A stretch of DNA of 64,000 nucleotides from Pseudomonadota bacterium (GTDB taxonomy: Bacteria; Pseudomonadota; Alphaproteobacteria; Rhizobiales; Rhizobiaceae). The stretch's first letter is position 1; each line of letters starts with the position of its first letter. The translations under genes were made by a program, and so were the position numbers. The notes below the pieces were generated by a model. It saw only the letters and a list, made by a program, of their open reading frames with translations, was not told the origin of the DNA and did no database searches. The stretch spans positions 62,001-126,000 of the forward strand of contig JAEWLS010000020.1 in assembly GCA_023457435.1 (NCBI GenBank), written 5' to 3'. This document shows positions 50,278-59,598 of the stretch, piece by piece.

Positions 50278-50311
50278 GGGCCGTCGCGAACCAGGCTTCG
50301 CGACGGCCCTT
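50278..50311 (+). terminator. podJ terminator
   Basis: GGGCCGTCGCGAA (50278-50290), 6-base loop, TTCGCGACGGCCC (50297-50309): a perfect 13-bp stem, followed by TTCCGTATT. It starts 32 bases past the podJ stop. The U-tract is short but the stem is very stable. Confidence 0.75.
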
Positions 50312-50436
50312 CCGTATTATCCATGCGGCCCGGAAGCGTTTGACTTTGGGGTATGCACGGCGCAAGTACCAGACAGTCTGGGACGGTATCGGCGGTTGCG
50401 GGACACCCGCCGCACAGCATCGATCGAGTTCGCCGG

Positions 50437-51357
50437 GTGAGCATCTATCTCCCGATAGCCGAGATGTCCGTAAACCTTCTCGTGCTGCTCGCGATGGGCA
50501 GCGCGGTCGGCTTCCTGTCTGGCATGTTCGGGGTTGGCGGCGGGTTCCTGATCACGCCCCTTCTGATCTTCTACAACATACCGCCTGCGATCGCCGTCGC
50601 GACGGGCGCCAACCAGGTTATCGGGTCTTCGATCTCGGGCGCGATCTCGCACTTCAAGCGCGGGACGCTCGACATGAAGCTGGGGACAGTGCTGTTTCTA
50701 GGCGGCATGGTGGGTTCGTCGGCCGGCGCATGGGTGTTCGCGATCCTGCGGAGCTACGGCCAGCTCGACCTGTTCATCTCGATCTTCTACGTGATCTTCC
50801 TCGGTTCCGTCGGCGGCACCATGCTGGCTGAAGCGGCGCGAACGATCCGCCGCTCGCGAAGCGGCGCCGCGCCCGCACTGAAGAAGCCCGGGCAGCACAA
50901 CTGGGTGCACAAGCTGCCGCTGAAGATGCGCTTCCGCACTTCCAAGCTGTTCGTCAGCGTCATCCCCGTGCTGGGCCTTGGAGCCGCAATCGGCTTCCTC
51001 GCGGCGATCATGGGCGTCGGCGGCGGATTCATCATGGTGCCGGCGCTGATCTACCTGCTCAAGGTCCCGACGAACGTCGTGATTGGCACCTCGCTGTTCC
51101 ACATCATTTTCGTCTCCGCCTACACCACGATCGTGCACGCCACCGCGAACCAGACGGTCGACATCGCCCTGGCGCTGCTCCTGATGATCGGCGGAGTCGC
51201 CGGCGCACAGTATGGCGCCAAGGCTGGTCAGAGGCTGCGCGGCGAACAGCTGCGCGCTCTGCTGGCGCTCCTGGTGCTGGCGGTCGCACTGCGGCTGGCG
51301 TTCGACCTCTTCGTGGAACCCGCGAGCCACTATTCACTGACGTCGGAGGAGTTCTGA
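50437..51357 (+). CDS. sulfite exporter TauE/SafE (TSUP) family protein
   Basis: 306 residues from GTG 50437 (VSIYLPIAEMSVN), the usual N-terminus in related proteins; ATG 50464 is possible. About eight membrane helices in two repeats. Each repeat starts with the TSUP signature: GFLSGMFGVGGGFLITPLLIFY and GFLAAIMGVGGGFIMVPALIYLL. The family exports organosulfonates, sulfite or related anions across the inner membrane. The stop overlaps the next start (TGATG), so it is translationally coupled to the TIGR02186 gene. Confidence 0.92.
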   Translation: MSIYLPIAEMSVNLLVLLAMGSAVGFLSGMFGVGGGFLITPLLIFYNIPPAIAVATGANQVIGSSISGAISHFKRGTLDMKLGTVLFLGGMVGSSAGAWVFAILRSYGQLDLFISIFYVIFLGSVGGTMLAEAARTIRRSRSGAAPALKKPGQHNWVHKLPLKMRFRTSKLFVSVIPVLGLGAAIGFLAAIMGVGGGFIMVPALIYLLKVPTNVVIGTSLFHIIFVSAYTTIVHATANQTVDIALALLLMIGGVAGAQYGAKAGQRLRGEQLRALLALLVLAVALRLAFDLFVEPASHYSLTSEEF

Positions 51358-52181
51358 TGCGCAGCGGGGCGCTGGCGCTGTTGCTCATGCTGCCGGCGTC
51401 GCTAGCCCATGCGCAGCTTCCAGCGCCGGAGGCGCTGCCCGCAACACCCGCCCCGCTTCCGCAGCAGGGGAACAGCGAGCGCATCCAGATCGGACTTTCC
51501 ACCGATCGTATCTCGATCACCTCGGACTTCTCGGGTACCGATCTCGCCGTGATCGGCGCGCTCGACAACGCCGACCCTCAATTGCTGCGGCAGAACCGTT
51601 ACGACGTGATCGTTGTCCTCGAAGGCCCGGGCCGGCCGGTCGTCGTGCGCCGCAAGGACCGCGTGTTAGGCGTCTGGATCAACACGGAGTCGGAGACGTT
51701 CGTGAACGTGCCGTCGTCGTACTCCGTCTCGACGACGCGCATGTACCAGGACATCACCAATCCGGAGAGCTACCGGCAGCTTTCGCTGGGACCGGAGAAT
51801 ATTCACCTGCAGCCCGCCGACCCCGCCGAGTTGCCCACGACGCTGGCCGAATTCAGCAAGGCGTTGCGTGAGCGGAAGAAGGCGACCGGAGAATACAGCG
51901 AGCGCATCGGCGGCGTGCAGTTCCTGTCGCAGAACTTGTTCCGCGCAACGGTCAGTCTTCCCGCCAATGTGCCGCTCGGGACGCATCGTGCCCGCGCATT
52001 CCTGTTCAAGGCTGGCGTCTTCGTCGCGGAGTCATCGGCGCCGCTGGCGATCTACAAGGCTGGTTTCGAGCAGCGCGTGTTCGAATATTCGCGCAGCTAC
52101 GCATTTCTTTACGGGTTGTTCGCGGTGGCGCTCGCCATGGTCGTTGGCTGGCTCGGAAGCATCGTGTTCCGGAGGGAATGA
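51357..52181 (+). CDS. TIGR02186 family protein (TSUP-associated)
   Basis: 274 residues. Signal peptide to about AHA-QLP (residue 19), then a beta-rich periplasmic domain, then one C-terminal membrane helix (FLYGLFAVALAMVVGWLGSIVF). Family hallmarks are ERIQIGLSTDRISITSDFSGTDLAVIGALDNAD and YDVIVVLEGPGRPVVVRRKDRVLGVWINTE. The function is unknown, but these proteins are regularly encoded next to a TauE/SafE exporter, as here, and may be a periplasmic partner of it. It is ATGA-coupled to genes on both sides. Confidence 0.88.
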   Translation: MRSGALALLLMLPASLAHAQLPAPEALPATPAPLPQQGNSERIQIGLSTDRISITSDFSGTDLAVIGALDNADPQLLRQNRYDVIVVLEGPGRPVVVRRKDRVLGVWINTESETFVNVPSSYSVSTTRMYQDITNPESYRQLSLGPENIHLQPADPAELPTTLAEFSKALRERKKATGEYSERIGGVQFLSQNLFRATVSLPANVPLGTHRARAFLFKAGVFVAESSAPLAIYKAGFEQRVFEYSRSYAFLYGLFAVALAMVVGWLGSIVFRRE

Positions 52182-52663
52182 GCGTGTTCGAAGAAGCACA
52201 TCCGGAAGTACCGGCGGACGACCCGACGCGACGGCTGGCGGTGCTGCTTGGGGCCGCCGGTCTCGCACCGTTCGCGGTGCTGTCGTTGTGGCTCGCGGGG
52301 CTGCCGCTCGACCATGAGTGGCGGAGCGCGACGATGCTTCTCCTCACCGGCTACGGCGCAGTCATCCTGTCGTTCCTTGGCGGCACGCGGTGGGGTCTCG
52401 CGGTAGCCCGGCGCGGCGCCGAGGCGCGACGCGACATTGCGATCAGCGTGGTACCGCCACTCCTCGGTTGGGTGGCGCTAGTGCTCCCGCCCTATCTCGC
52501 CTTCGTGCTGCTTGCCGTCGCCTTCGCGGCTCAGGGCGCCTGGGACGCACTGGCCGGTCAGAGTGGTACGCTGCCGCTGTGGTTCGTGCGGCTGCGCAGT
52601 CAGCTTACTGTGGTGGTGGTGATAGCCATGGTCATCGCCTTCGGGGCGACGGCCGCGGGCTAG
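52178..52663 (+). CDS. DUF3429 family membrane protein
   Basis: 161 residues with about five membrane helices. The family core reads GAAGLAPFAVLSLWLAG, GYGAVILSFLGGTRWGLAVAR and SVVPPLLGWVALVLPPYLAF. The W-G and G-G-x-R-W-G elements are diagnostic of DUF3429. The function is unknown. It overlaps the TIGR02186 stop by 4 bases and is the last gene of the TSUP operon. It converges with pdeM, overlapping by 4 bases. Confidence 0.87.
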   Translation: MSVFEEAHPEVPADDPTRRLAVLLGAAGLAPFAVLSLWLAGLPLDHEWRSATMLLLTGYGAVILSFLGGTRWGLAVARRGAEARRDIAISVVPPLLGWVALVLPPYLAFVLLAVAFAAQGAWDALAGQSGTLPLWFVRLRSQLTVVVVIAMVIAFGATAAG

Positions 52664-53346
52664 CCGGCTGCGAGCAGGGCGCTCGAGATCGGGAACACCC
52701 GGCCGCGGCCAAGCACGTAGGCGACCAGGCTGGCGCGGCCGAACAAGCCTTCATAGGCTCTGTCGAGGATGTTGAGCGTGCCCGTATAGGCGCCGAAGGC
52801 GGGTATGACGATGCGGCGCCCGTCGCTTGCGAAGCATGGCCGGCGAACGGACAGGCCGTGCCGTACGACACGGGCACCGGGGTGGAGATGTCCGGCAACC
52901 TCCGCCTCTGCGCCGGCTCGCGGCTCGTGGCGGAAGGCGAGCCCGCCGATCGACAGCTCCGGCACGAAGTATCCAGGCAGGCCCGATGGCGCACGCGGAT
53001 CGTGATTCCCGGCGATCCAGTACCAGTCACGCCCCGCCATCATCGCCGTAAGCATGTCGCGATACGCCGCGGGCATGCGTTCGGCGCCCCATCCGTCATG
53101 GAAAGAGTCTCCGAGCGAGACGACGATATCGGGCCGGTGGTCGGCGATGACGGCGGCCAGCCGCGACAACGTCGCCGCAGTGTCATAGGGCGGCGCGAAA
53201 TTGCCGCGTCGGGCAAGCGCGGATCCTTTTTCCAGGTGCAGGTCCGATACGACGAGCAGCCGAAGCTCGGGCAGCACGAGCACGCCGCGCGGATCGCACA
53301 GTGCGCGATGGCCGCCTAACACGATCGCCGAGCCATCCCCTCTCAA
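52660..53346 (-). CDS. pdeM: ligase-associated DNA damage response endonuclease PdeM
   Basis: 228 residues. Calcineurin-like metallophosphoesterase with all metal motifs: VSDLHLEKGSA (Asp, His), SLGDSFHDG (Asp), WIAGNHDPR (Asn-His-Asp), and VAGHLHPGA (His-x-His). The start is TTG 53346, supported by GAGGG 8 bases upstream; GTG 53322 is an alternative. It lies 11 bases after the DEXH helicase stop on the same strand, the standard pairing in this repair cluster. The enzyme is expected to cut DNA in concert with the helicase; the exact substrate is not established. Confidence 0.92.
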   Translation of the reverse strand: MRGDGSAIVLGGHRALCDPRGVLVLPELRLLVVSDLHLEKGSALARRGNFAPPYDTAATLSRLAAVIADHRPDIVVSLGDSFHDGWGAERMPAAYRDMLTAMMAGRDWYWIAGNHDPRAPSGLPGYFVPELSIGGLAFRHEPRAGAEAEVAGHLHPGARVVRHGLSVRRPCFASDGRRIVIPAFGAYTGTLNILDRAYEGLFGRASLVAYVLGRGRVFPISSALLAAG

Positions 53347-53357
53347 GCCGTCCGCCC

Positions 53358-55886
53358 TCAGTTCCAGTTCTCGCCCATGGCTTCCACGATGATCTCGTCC
53401 GCCGCTTCGGCGAGAACGCTCTCGGTGGCGTTCCCTGCGACGCGCTCCCTGCCAATCTCAAGCATGACCGGTACCGCGAGCGGGGATATCCGTTCGAGCG
53501 GCTTATGCATGATTCGTCCGCGAACGCGCGAGAGCATCTCGGCCAGTCTCCTGACATCAAGAAGGCCGGACGCCGCGTCGGCCCGGGTAGCCTGAAGAAG
53601 GATGTGGTCCGGCTCATGCGTGCGCAGCACGTCGTAGATCAGGTCGGCGGAAACGGTGATCTGGCGTCCGGTCTTCTCCTTGCCCGGATGCCTCTGGTCG
53701 ATCATCCCGGCGATGACCGCACAGTTGCGGAAGGTACGCTTGAGCATCCAGCTTTCGTTCAGCCAGCTGTCGAGATCGTCGCCCAGCATGTCCTCGTCGA
53801 AGAGTTCATCGAGCGACAGGTTCCGTTCGAAGAAGGTTCCGAGATCCTCGAGCGCCCAGATAGCCAATGAGTAATCGGTAGCGACGAAGCCGAGCGGCTT
53901 CGCCCCGGCGCGGTCCAGCCTTCGGGTCAGCAGCATACCGAGCGTCTGGTGGGCCATCCGGCCCTCGAAGGAGTAGGCGACCATGTAGAAGCGGTTGCCG
54001 CGGGGGAACGTTTCAACGAGCAGGTCGCGCGGGTGCGGCAGCACCGATTTCTCCTGCTGGAGTCGGAGCCAGTCGGCGACCTGGTTCGGCAATGCCTTCC
54101 ATCGCGAAGGGTCGGCGAGCATGCCGCGCACCTGCTCCGCAAGGTATGTCGTCAGGGGAAACTTGCCGCCATTGTACGACGGCACTTTGGCTTCGGGCTT
54201 GGGCGACGGCGAGACCATCGCCTCGTTGTCGCGGATGCCCTCGTACCGCAGCACCCGACCGGCGAAGACGAAGGTGTCCCCGGGCGACAGGGTTTCAATG
54301 AAATATTCCTCGATCTTGCCCAGAGGCGGGCCGCCCCGCGCGCCGAGACCGCCACTGCGAACCCAGCGCACGGTGAGTTCGGGATTTTCGACGATCGTAC
54401 CGACGTTGAGCCGGTATTGCTGCGCGACTCGGGGGTTTGAGACGCGCCAGCGTCCCTCCCTGTTCTTGCGGATCTTCGCATAACGTTCGTAGCTGCGCAG
54501 CGCATATCCGCCTGTCGCCACGAAATCGATGACGCGGGAAAAGCGCTCGCGCGGCAGATCGCGATAGGGAAGCGCCGACCGGACCTCGTCATAGAGCTCG
54601 TCCTCGCCGAACGGCTCGGCACATGCCGAGCCGAGCACGTGCTGAGCGAGGACGTCGAGCGCACCGGCCGAGATTGGCGGCGTGTCCTGCGCGCCAAGAT
54701 AATTGGCCTCGACGGCGGCACGGCACTCCAGGACCTCGAAGCGGTTTGCCGGCACGAGGATGGCTTCGCTCGGCTCGTCCATGCGGTGATTGGACCGGCC
54801 GATGCGCTGAGCGAGGCGGCTCGCGCCCTTCGGCGCGCCGACATGCACGACGAGATCGACGTCGCCCCAGTCGATGCCGAGGTCTAGTGTCGACGTGGCA
54901 ACGATGGCGCGCAGGCTGCCGCTGCCCATAGCGGTTTCCACCCGCCGCCGCTGGCCGACGTCGAGCGACCCGTGATGCAAGGCGATCGGCAGCGAATCCT
55001 CGTTGATGCGCCAAAGCTCGCCGAAAAGCAGTTCCGCTTGGCTCCGCGTATTGACGAAGAGGATAGTCGTCTTGTGCCGCTTGATGGCCTCGTACACCTC
55101 GGGGATGGCGTAGCGCGCGGAGTGGCCGGCCCAAGGAACGCGCTCGTCGGACTCGAGGATGCTGATCATCGGCTTGGCGCCGCCAGCCACCTCGATCTTC
55201 TCGGAAAGAAACATGTCGCCTTCTGGCTGCTGCGGCATCAGCCACGCGCGCAAGAGATCCGGCTCGGCGACGGTCGCAGACAGCCCGATGGTGCGCAGTC
55301 CGGGGACGAAGCTGCGCAAACGCGCCAGACCGAGCGCCAGGAGGTGCCCGCGTTTCGAAGTGACGAGGGAGTGCAGCTCGTCGAGGACGACAAAGCGCAG
55401 ATCCTTGAAGAAACGCCGCGCGTCGGCGGATGCGATCAGCAGCGCCAGCTGTTCCGGCGTCGTCAGCAGGATGTCGGGTGGATTCGTCTTCTGGCGCGTC
55501 CGCTTGTGCGCAGGTGTGTCGCCCGTACGCGTCTCCACGGTCACCGGCAGTCCGATTTCACCGACCGGTTTGCCGAGATTTCTCTCGATATCGACCGCGA
55601 GCGCCTTGAGCGGCGAGATATAGATCGTGTGGATGCCGCGGAACCCCTCGCCCGGCCGGCGCTTCGGGCGCTCGGCGAGATCGACCAGAGCCGGAAGGAA
55701 ACCTGCAAGCGTCTTCCCAGCGCCGGTCGGCGCGATCAGCAGGACGGAGTGGCCCGCCTGAGCCTTGCCCAACAGTTCGAGCTGATGCGGGCGAGGCTGC
55801 CAGCCGCGCTCCGCGAACCAGCGGATAAACGGCTCCGGCAATCGCGGGCCGGTCAAAGGCTGCGTGAGGTTGGGGCGGACTGTCAC
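53358..55886 (-). CDS. ligase-associated DNA damage response DEXH-box helicase (Lhr family)
   Basis: 842 residues, superfamily 2 helicase. Motif I APTGAGKT (52-59), Ia ISPLKALAVDI, Ib LLTTPEQLALL, II LDELH (DELH 169-172), III GLSATV, IV ILFVNTRSQAELLF, V STLDLGIDWGDVDLVVHVG, VI RLAQRIGRSNHRMD. The C-terminal half has the winged helix and Lhr-specific region. Lhr-type enzymes translocate 3' to 5' and unwind DNA or RNA-DNA duplexes. It is encoded with pdeM, and the exonuclease and ATP-dependent ligase of the same response lie about 1 kb away on the other strand. GTG start at 55886. Confidence 0.94.
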   Translation of the reverse strand: MTVRPNLTQPLTGPRLPEPFIRWFAERGWQPRPHQLELLGKAQAGHSVLLIAPTGAGKTLAGFLPALVDLAERPKRRPGEGFRGIHTIYISPLKALAVDIERNLGKPVGEIGLPVTVETRTGDTPAHKRTRQKTNPPDILLTTPEQLALLIASADARRFFKDLRFVVLDELHSLVTSKRGHLLALGLARLRSFVPGLRTIGLSATVAEPDLLRAWLMPQQPEGDMFLSEKIEVAGGAKPMISILESDERVPWAGHSARYAIPEVYEAIKRHKTTILFVNTRSQAELLFGELWRINEDSLPIALHHGSLDVGQRRRVETAMGSGSLRAIVATSTLDLGIDWGDVDLVVHVGAPKGASRLAQRIGRSNHRMDEPSEAILVPANRFEVLECRAAVEANYLGAQDTPPISAGALDVLAQHVLGSACAEPFGEDELYDEVRSALPYRDLPRERFSRVIDFVATGGYALRSYERYAKIRKNREGRWRVSNPRVAQQYRLNVGTIVENPELTVRWVRSGGLGARGGPPLGKIEEYFIETLSPGDTFVFAGRVLRYEGIRDNEAMVSPSPKPEAKVPSYNGGKFPLTTYLAEQVRGMLADPSRWKALPNQVADWLRLQQEKSVLPHPRDLLVETFPRGNRFYMVAYSFEGRMAHQTLGMLLTRRLDRAGAKPLGFVATDYSLAIWALEDLGTFFERNLSLDELFDEDMLGDDLDSWLNESWMLKRTFRNCAVIAGMIDQRHPGKEKTGRQITVSADLIYDVLRTHEPDHILLQATRADAASGLLDVRRLAEMLSRVRGRIMHKPLERISPLAVPVMLEIGRERVAGNATESVLAEAADEIIVEAMGENWN

Positions 55887-55947
55887 GGCGCAAAACTAGT
55901 GCCGCGACGACTGCGCGCCAAGGAAAAAGGAACAAAGGGGGATCGAA

Positions 55948-56844
55948 CTAGCTCCGACGCGCGACGACGATCAGCCCTTCGATCGGCTCACCCCGGTCCA
56001 TGCGGATCGTCGCGCGCTCCATGGACACGATACGGAAGCAGGGCTCGAGTAGTCGACGAAGGTATGCCCGCGAGTGAGCGTAGCGCCGCGAAGGGCGCAG
56101 AACGAAGTCATCGGGTCCGTCATGCAGTTCGACGCTGAAGGCGGCGACCGCACCGCTTGTCAAGATCTGCAGGCGCGAGAACAGGCCGTCGAGCGCTCCG
56201 ACGTACATCAACACATCCGCGGCGGTTACGAGATCGGCTTTCGCGGGGATTTCAAAGCTCGCCAGATCGGCGTTGGTGAGGCGGCCGTAGAGCCGCTTGC
56301 GTTCCGCCTGCCTCAGCATCCCTGCGGAGATATCGACGCCCTCGATGAAGTCGGCGCGGTCGGTCAGCCGTTCAGCCATCAGTCCGGTGCCGCATCCGAG
56401 GTCGACGAGGTGAGTGAACCGTCCCGGTATCGCCCGGAGCGCGGCCGACAGCACCTCAGGTACGCGGTATTCCAGCCGATCGACAAGAGCGCCATCGAAT
56501 TGCGGCGCGTACTGATCGAAAAGCGCCTCGACGAAGGCCGGAGGCGGCGACGCCGGCACGGCGACTTCACCTGCCGCCGCCAGCTTCAGCCCCGCACCTA
56601 GGCGATCCGCCGCGTCGAGCCGCAGCGCTTCGCGATATGCGTCGGAAGCACCAGAGCCTTCCGACAAGGCTTCGAGCATCTCCCCCAGCCGATACCATCC
56701 CGCTACCCAGCCTGGCACCAGCGCCAGCGTGTCGCGCATGAGTCCGGCGGCCGATATGTGATCGCCCGCCTCATGGAGCATCAGCGCATAGTCCGCCCGA
56801 CGGTCGGCGACGAGATCGCCAGACGAGAGCTGTAGCCGCTGCAT
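55948..56844 (-). CDS. TPR-containing SAM-dependent methyltransferase
   Basis: 298 residues from ATG 56844; GTG 56865 is possible. The N-terminus (about 15-80) has two TPR-like helical hairpins (ADYALMLHEAGDHISAAGLMRDTLALVPGWVAGWYRLGEMLEAL). A linker FVEALFDQYAPQFDGALVDRLEYRVPE is typical of the COG4976-type family. The Rossmann methyltransferase domain has motif I HLVDLGCGTGLM (148-155), GVDISAGML, and ADLVTAADVLMYVG. The acceptor is unknown; the family is described only as predicted methyltransferases. It lies between the two halves of the ligase-associated repair cluster, 61 bases upstream of the helicase on the same strand. Confidence 0.85.
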   Translation of the reverse strand: MQRLQLSSGDLVADRRADYALMLHEAGDHISAAGLMRDTLALVPGWVAGWYRLGEMLEALSEGSGASDAYREALRLDAADRLGAGLKLAAAGEVAVPASPPPAFVEALFDQYAPQFDGALVDRLEYRVPEVLSAALRAIPGRFTHLVDLGCGTGLMAERLTDRADFIEGVDISAGMLRQAERKRLYGRLTNADLASFEIPAKADLVTAADVLMYVGALDGLFSRLQILTSGAVAAFSVELHDGPDDFVLRPSRRYAHSRAYLRRLLEPCFRIVSMERATIRMDRGEPIEGLIVVARRS

Positions 56845-56947
56845 GTAATGAGGTCCGTCCCGCACCGGCGGGCGGGCGCTGATACTCCTGACACAACGGC
56901 GGCGGCAAGAGACTTTTCCGCGGCGCCGGCGAGCCTATGTTCATGCC

Positions 56948-57958
56948 ATGCGCGCCAATCAGGTCCTGCACACACGCCCCGAGGGGCTCTACTGTCCCGC
57001 CGGCGACTTCTTCATCGACCCGGTGCGGCCGGTCGACCGCGCGTTGATCACCCATGGCCATTCCGACCACGCCCGCCCCGGCCATACGAAGGTGATGGCG
57101 ACGCGGCAGACGCTCGACATCATGCGGCTGCGCTACGGCGAGAACTTCGCACAGTCCATGCAAGCCGCGGAGTTCGGCGAGGAAATCAAGGCCGGAGACG
57201 CGACAGTGAGCTTCCATCCGGCCGGCCACGTGCTGGGCTCGGCGCAGATCGCGGTCGAATGCGGAGGACCGAAGATCGTCGCATCCGGGGACTACAAGCG
57301 CACCCCTGACCCTACGGCACAACACTTCGAGGTCGTGCCCTGCGACGTCTTCATCACCGAGGCAACGTTCGGCCTGCCGGTGTTCCGTCACCCCTCGCCC
57401 GGCGCGGAGATGCGGAGGCTGCTCGATTCCGTGGCGGCGTTTCCCGAACGAACCCACCTGGTCGGCGCCTATGCGCTAGGCAAGGCGCAGCGCGTCATCC
57501 GCCTGCTGCGTGACAATGGCTACGAGAAGCCCATCTACATCCATGGGGCGCTGCAAAAGCTGTGCGACTATTACCAGTCGGAAGGCATCGATCTCGGGCG
57601 GCTGGAGCCAGCGACGCTCGACGGCGCGAAGAAGACCGACTTCGCCGGCGAAGTCGTCATCGGTACGCCTTCGGCCTTCGCCGACCGCTGGGCGCGACGC
57701 TTCGCCGATCCGGTCGCCTGCTTTGCGTCCGGATGGATGCGCATCCGGCAGCGCGCCAAGCAGCGCGGCGTCGAGTTGCCGCTGATCATTTCCGACCATT
57801 CCGACTGGGACGAACTGATCGAGACCATCCGCGACACCGGCGCGCGCGAGGTCTGGGTGACCCATGGTCGCGAGGAAGCGCTGGTACGCTGGTGCGAACT
57901 CGAGGGCATAGCAGCCAAGGCCCTGCATCTGGTCGGGTTCGAGGACGAGGGCGACTAG
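56948..57958 (+). CDS. ligase-associated DNA damage response exonuclease (MBL fold)
   Basis: 336 residues. The metallo-beta-lactamase motif is ITHGHSDHARPGH (His36, His38, Asp40, His41, His46). Further ligands are in SFHPAGHVLGSAQI (His), VASGDYKR (Asp), and ISDHSDWDELIETI and VWVTHGREEALVRWCE (C-terminal His). This is the beta-CASP/SNM1-like arrangement used by DNA and RNA nucleases. It is encoded immediately ahead of the ATP-dependent ligase, whose GTG start overlaps its stop (57958), and divergent from the methyltransferase gene. Role: end processing before ligation, inferred from the family. Confidence 0.93.
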   Translation: MRANQVLHTRPEGLYCPAGDFFIDPVRPVDRALITHGHSDHARPGHTKVMATRQTLDIMRLRYGENFAQSMQAAEFGEEIKAGDATVSFHPAGHVLGSAQIAVECGGPKIVASGDYKRTPDPTAQHFEVVPCDVFITEATFGLPVFRHPSPGAEMRRLLDSVAAFPERTHLVGAYALGKAQRVIRLLRDNGYEKPIYIHGALQKLCDYYQSEGIDLGRLEPATLDGAKKTDFAGEVVIGTPSAFADRWARRFADPVACFASGWMRIRQRAKQRGVELPLIISDHSDWDELIETIRDTGAREVWVTHGREEALVRWCELEGIAAKALHLVGFEDEGD

Positions 57959-59598
57959 TGAACCGCTTCGCCGAACTACTCGATCGACTGGTGCTGACGG
58001 CGTCGCGCAATGCCAAGCTGAAGCTGATGCGCGACTACTTCGCGTCGACGCCCGATCCTGACCGAGGCTATGCGCTCGCAGCCATTGCCGGCGACCTTTC
58101 CTTCGCCAGCGTCAAGCCCGCAGTGCTGCGCACGCTTGCGTTGGAGCGCATGGACGAGGTCCTCCTGGCCTATTCGTACGACTATGTCGGGGATCTCGCG
58201 GAGACGCTGTCGCTGGTGTGGCCGGAATCGAACGTGCGCTACAACGCGCCGCCGCCGACGCTTGGCGAGGTCGTCCACATGCTCGACGGGGCCAGCCGGT
58301 CCGATGCGCCGAAGCTGCACGCAGCCCTGCTCGACCGTCTCGACACCTCTGGACGCTTCGCCGCCATCAAGCTGGTCACCGGCGGTCTGCGCATAGGCTT
58401 TTCGGCGCGCCTCGCGCGACAGGCGCTCGCCGATTACGGCAACGTCGACGTCGCCGAGATCGAGGAAGTCTGGCACGGTCTCTCGCCGCCCTATCTGCCG
58501 TTGTTCGCCTGGCTCGACGGACTGGCGGAGAAGCCGGAGCGCGCCGCCGCGGCGCTGTTCCGCCCGGTCATGCTGTCGAATGCGATCGAAGAGCGCGACC
58601 TCGATAAGCTCGACCCTGCCGAGTATGCGGCCGAGTGGAAGTGGGACGGCATCCGCATCCAGGCGGTGAGCGAGGCCGGTGTGCAACGCATCTATTCGCG
58701 TACCGGGGACGACATCTCCGGCTCTTTTCCGGACCTGCTCGACGCGATGAACTTCGAAGGCGCGATAGACGGCGAACTGCTTGTCGGTTCGCCCGCCAGC
58801 GGCCCTCGAAGCTTCTCGGACCTGCAGCAGCGGCTCAACCGCAAGACAGTGTCGGCAAAGATGCTGACGCAGTATCCGGTGTTCGCGCGCTGCTACGACA
58901 TCCTGTTCGACGGCGACGAGGACCTGCGATCTCTGCCTTTCACGGGACGTCGGGAGCGGCTGGAGGGTTTCGTCGCAAAGCTCGATCCGGAGCGGTTCGA
59001 CGTGTCGCCCCTGGTGCCCTTCCCCGATTTCGCGACGCTGGACGGGATGCGCGGCGCGCCGCCGCACCCGGTGATCGAAGGCGTCATGCTGAAGCGGCTG
59101 GATTCGCCCTATCTTGCGGGCCGCCCGAAGGGGCCCTGGTTCAAGTGGAAGCGCGATCCGTTCACCGTGGACGCGGTGCTGATGTACGCGCAGCGCGGCC
59201 ATGGCAAACGATCCAGCTTCTACTCCGACTACACGTTCGGCGTGTGGGCCGGGCCGGAGGACAAGCCCGAGCTTGTGCCCGTGGGAAAGGCCTATTTCGG
59301 CTTCACGGACGACGAATTGAAGCAGCTCGACAAGTTCGTCCGCGACAACACGGTAGAGCGCTTCGGCCCGGTGCGTTCGGTGCGCGCCGAGCCGCGGCAT
59401 GGGCTCGTGATCGAGGTCGCGTTCGAGGGCCTGAACCGCTCGACGCGGCATCGGTCCGGGGTAGCCATGCGCTTTCCGCGCGTCTCGCGCCTGCGCTGGG
59501 ACAAGCCACCGGCCGAAGCTGACAGGATCGAGGTCCTGACCGCAATGCTGGACGAACCGTCGCCGCAGACGAGGACTACTCCGCGGGTGCGAGCCTGA
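57958..59598 (+). CDS. cisplatin damage response ATP-dependent DNA ligase
   Basis: 546 residues. An N-terminal DNA-binding domain (about 1-200, NRFAELLDRLVLTASRNAKLKLM...) is followed by the nucleotidyltransferase domain. The adenylated lysine is Lys228 in AAEWKWDGIRIQ (motif I), with YSRTGDDIS (III), EGAIDGELL (IIIa-like), IEGVMLKRLDSPY (IV) and GPWFKWKRDP (V). A C-terminal OB domain ends with FPRVSRLRWDKPPAEAD (motif VI). This is a second ligase besides the NAD-dependent LigA, used in repair rather than replication. GTG start 57958 is coupled to the exonuclease stop. The last 23 bases overlap the convergent membrane-protein gene. Confidence 0.94.
   Translation: MNRFAELLDRLVLTASRNAKLKLMRDYFASTPDPDRGYALAAIAGDLSFASVKPAVLRTLALERMDEVLLAYSYDYVGDLAETLSLVWPESNVRYNAPPPTLGEVVHMLDGASRSDAPKLHAALLDRLDTSGRFAAIKLVTGGLRIGFSARLARQALADYGNVDVAEIEEVWHGLSPPYLPLFAWLDGLAEKPERAAAALFRPVMLSNAIEERDLDKLDPAEYAAEWKWDGIRIQAVSEAGVQRIYSRTGDDISGSFPDLLDAMNFEGAIDGELLVGSPASGPRSFSDLQQRLNRKTVSAKMLTQYPVFARCYDILFDGDEDLRSLPFTGRRERLEGFVAKLDPERFDVSPLVPFPDFATLDGMRGAPPHPVIEGVMLKRLDSPYLAGRPKGPWFKWKRDPFTVDAVLMYAQRGHGKRSSFYSDYTFGVWAGPEDKPELVPVGKAYFGFTDDELKQLDKFVRDNTVERFGPVRSVRAEPRHGLVIEVAFEGLNRSTRHRSGVAMRFPRVSRLRWDKPPAEADRIEVLTAMLDEPSPQTRTTPRVRA

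Noticed and set aside
55917..55950. Two GAAC words before the helicase gene, as in an alphaproteobacterial LexA box
   Set aside because: The LexA box is GAAC-N7-GAAC; here the spacer is 11 bases.
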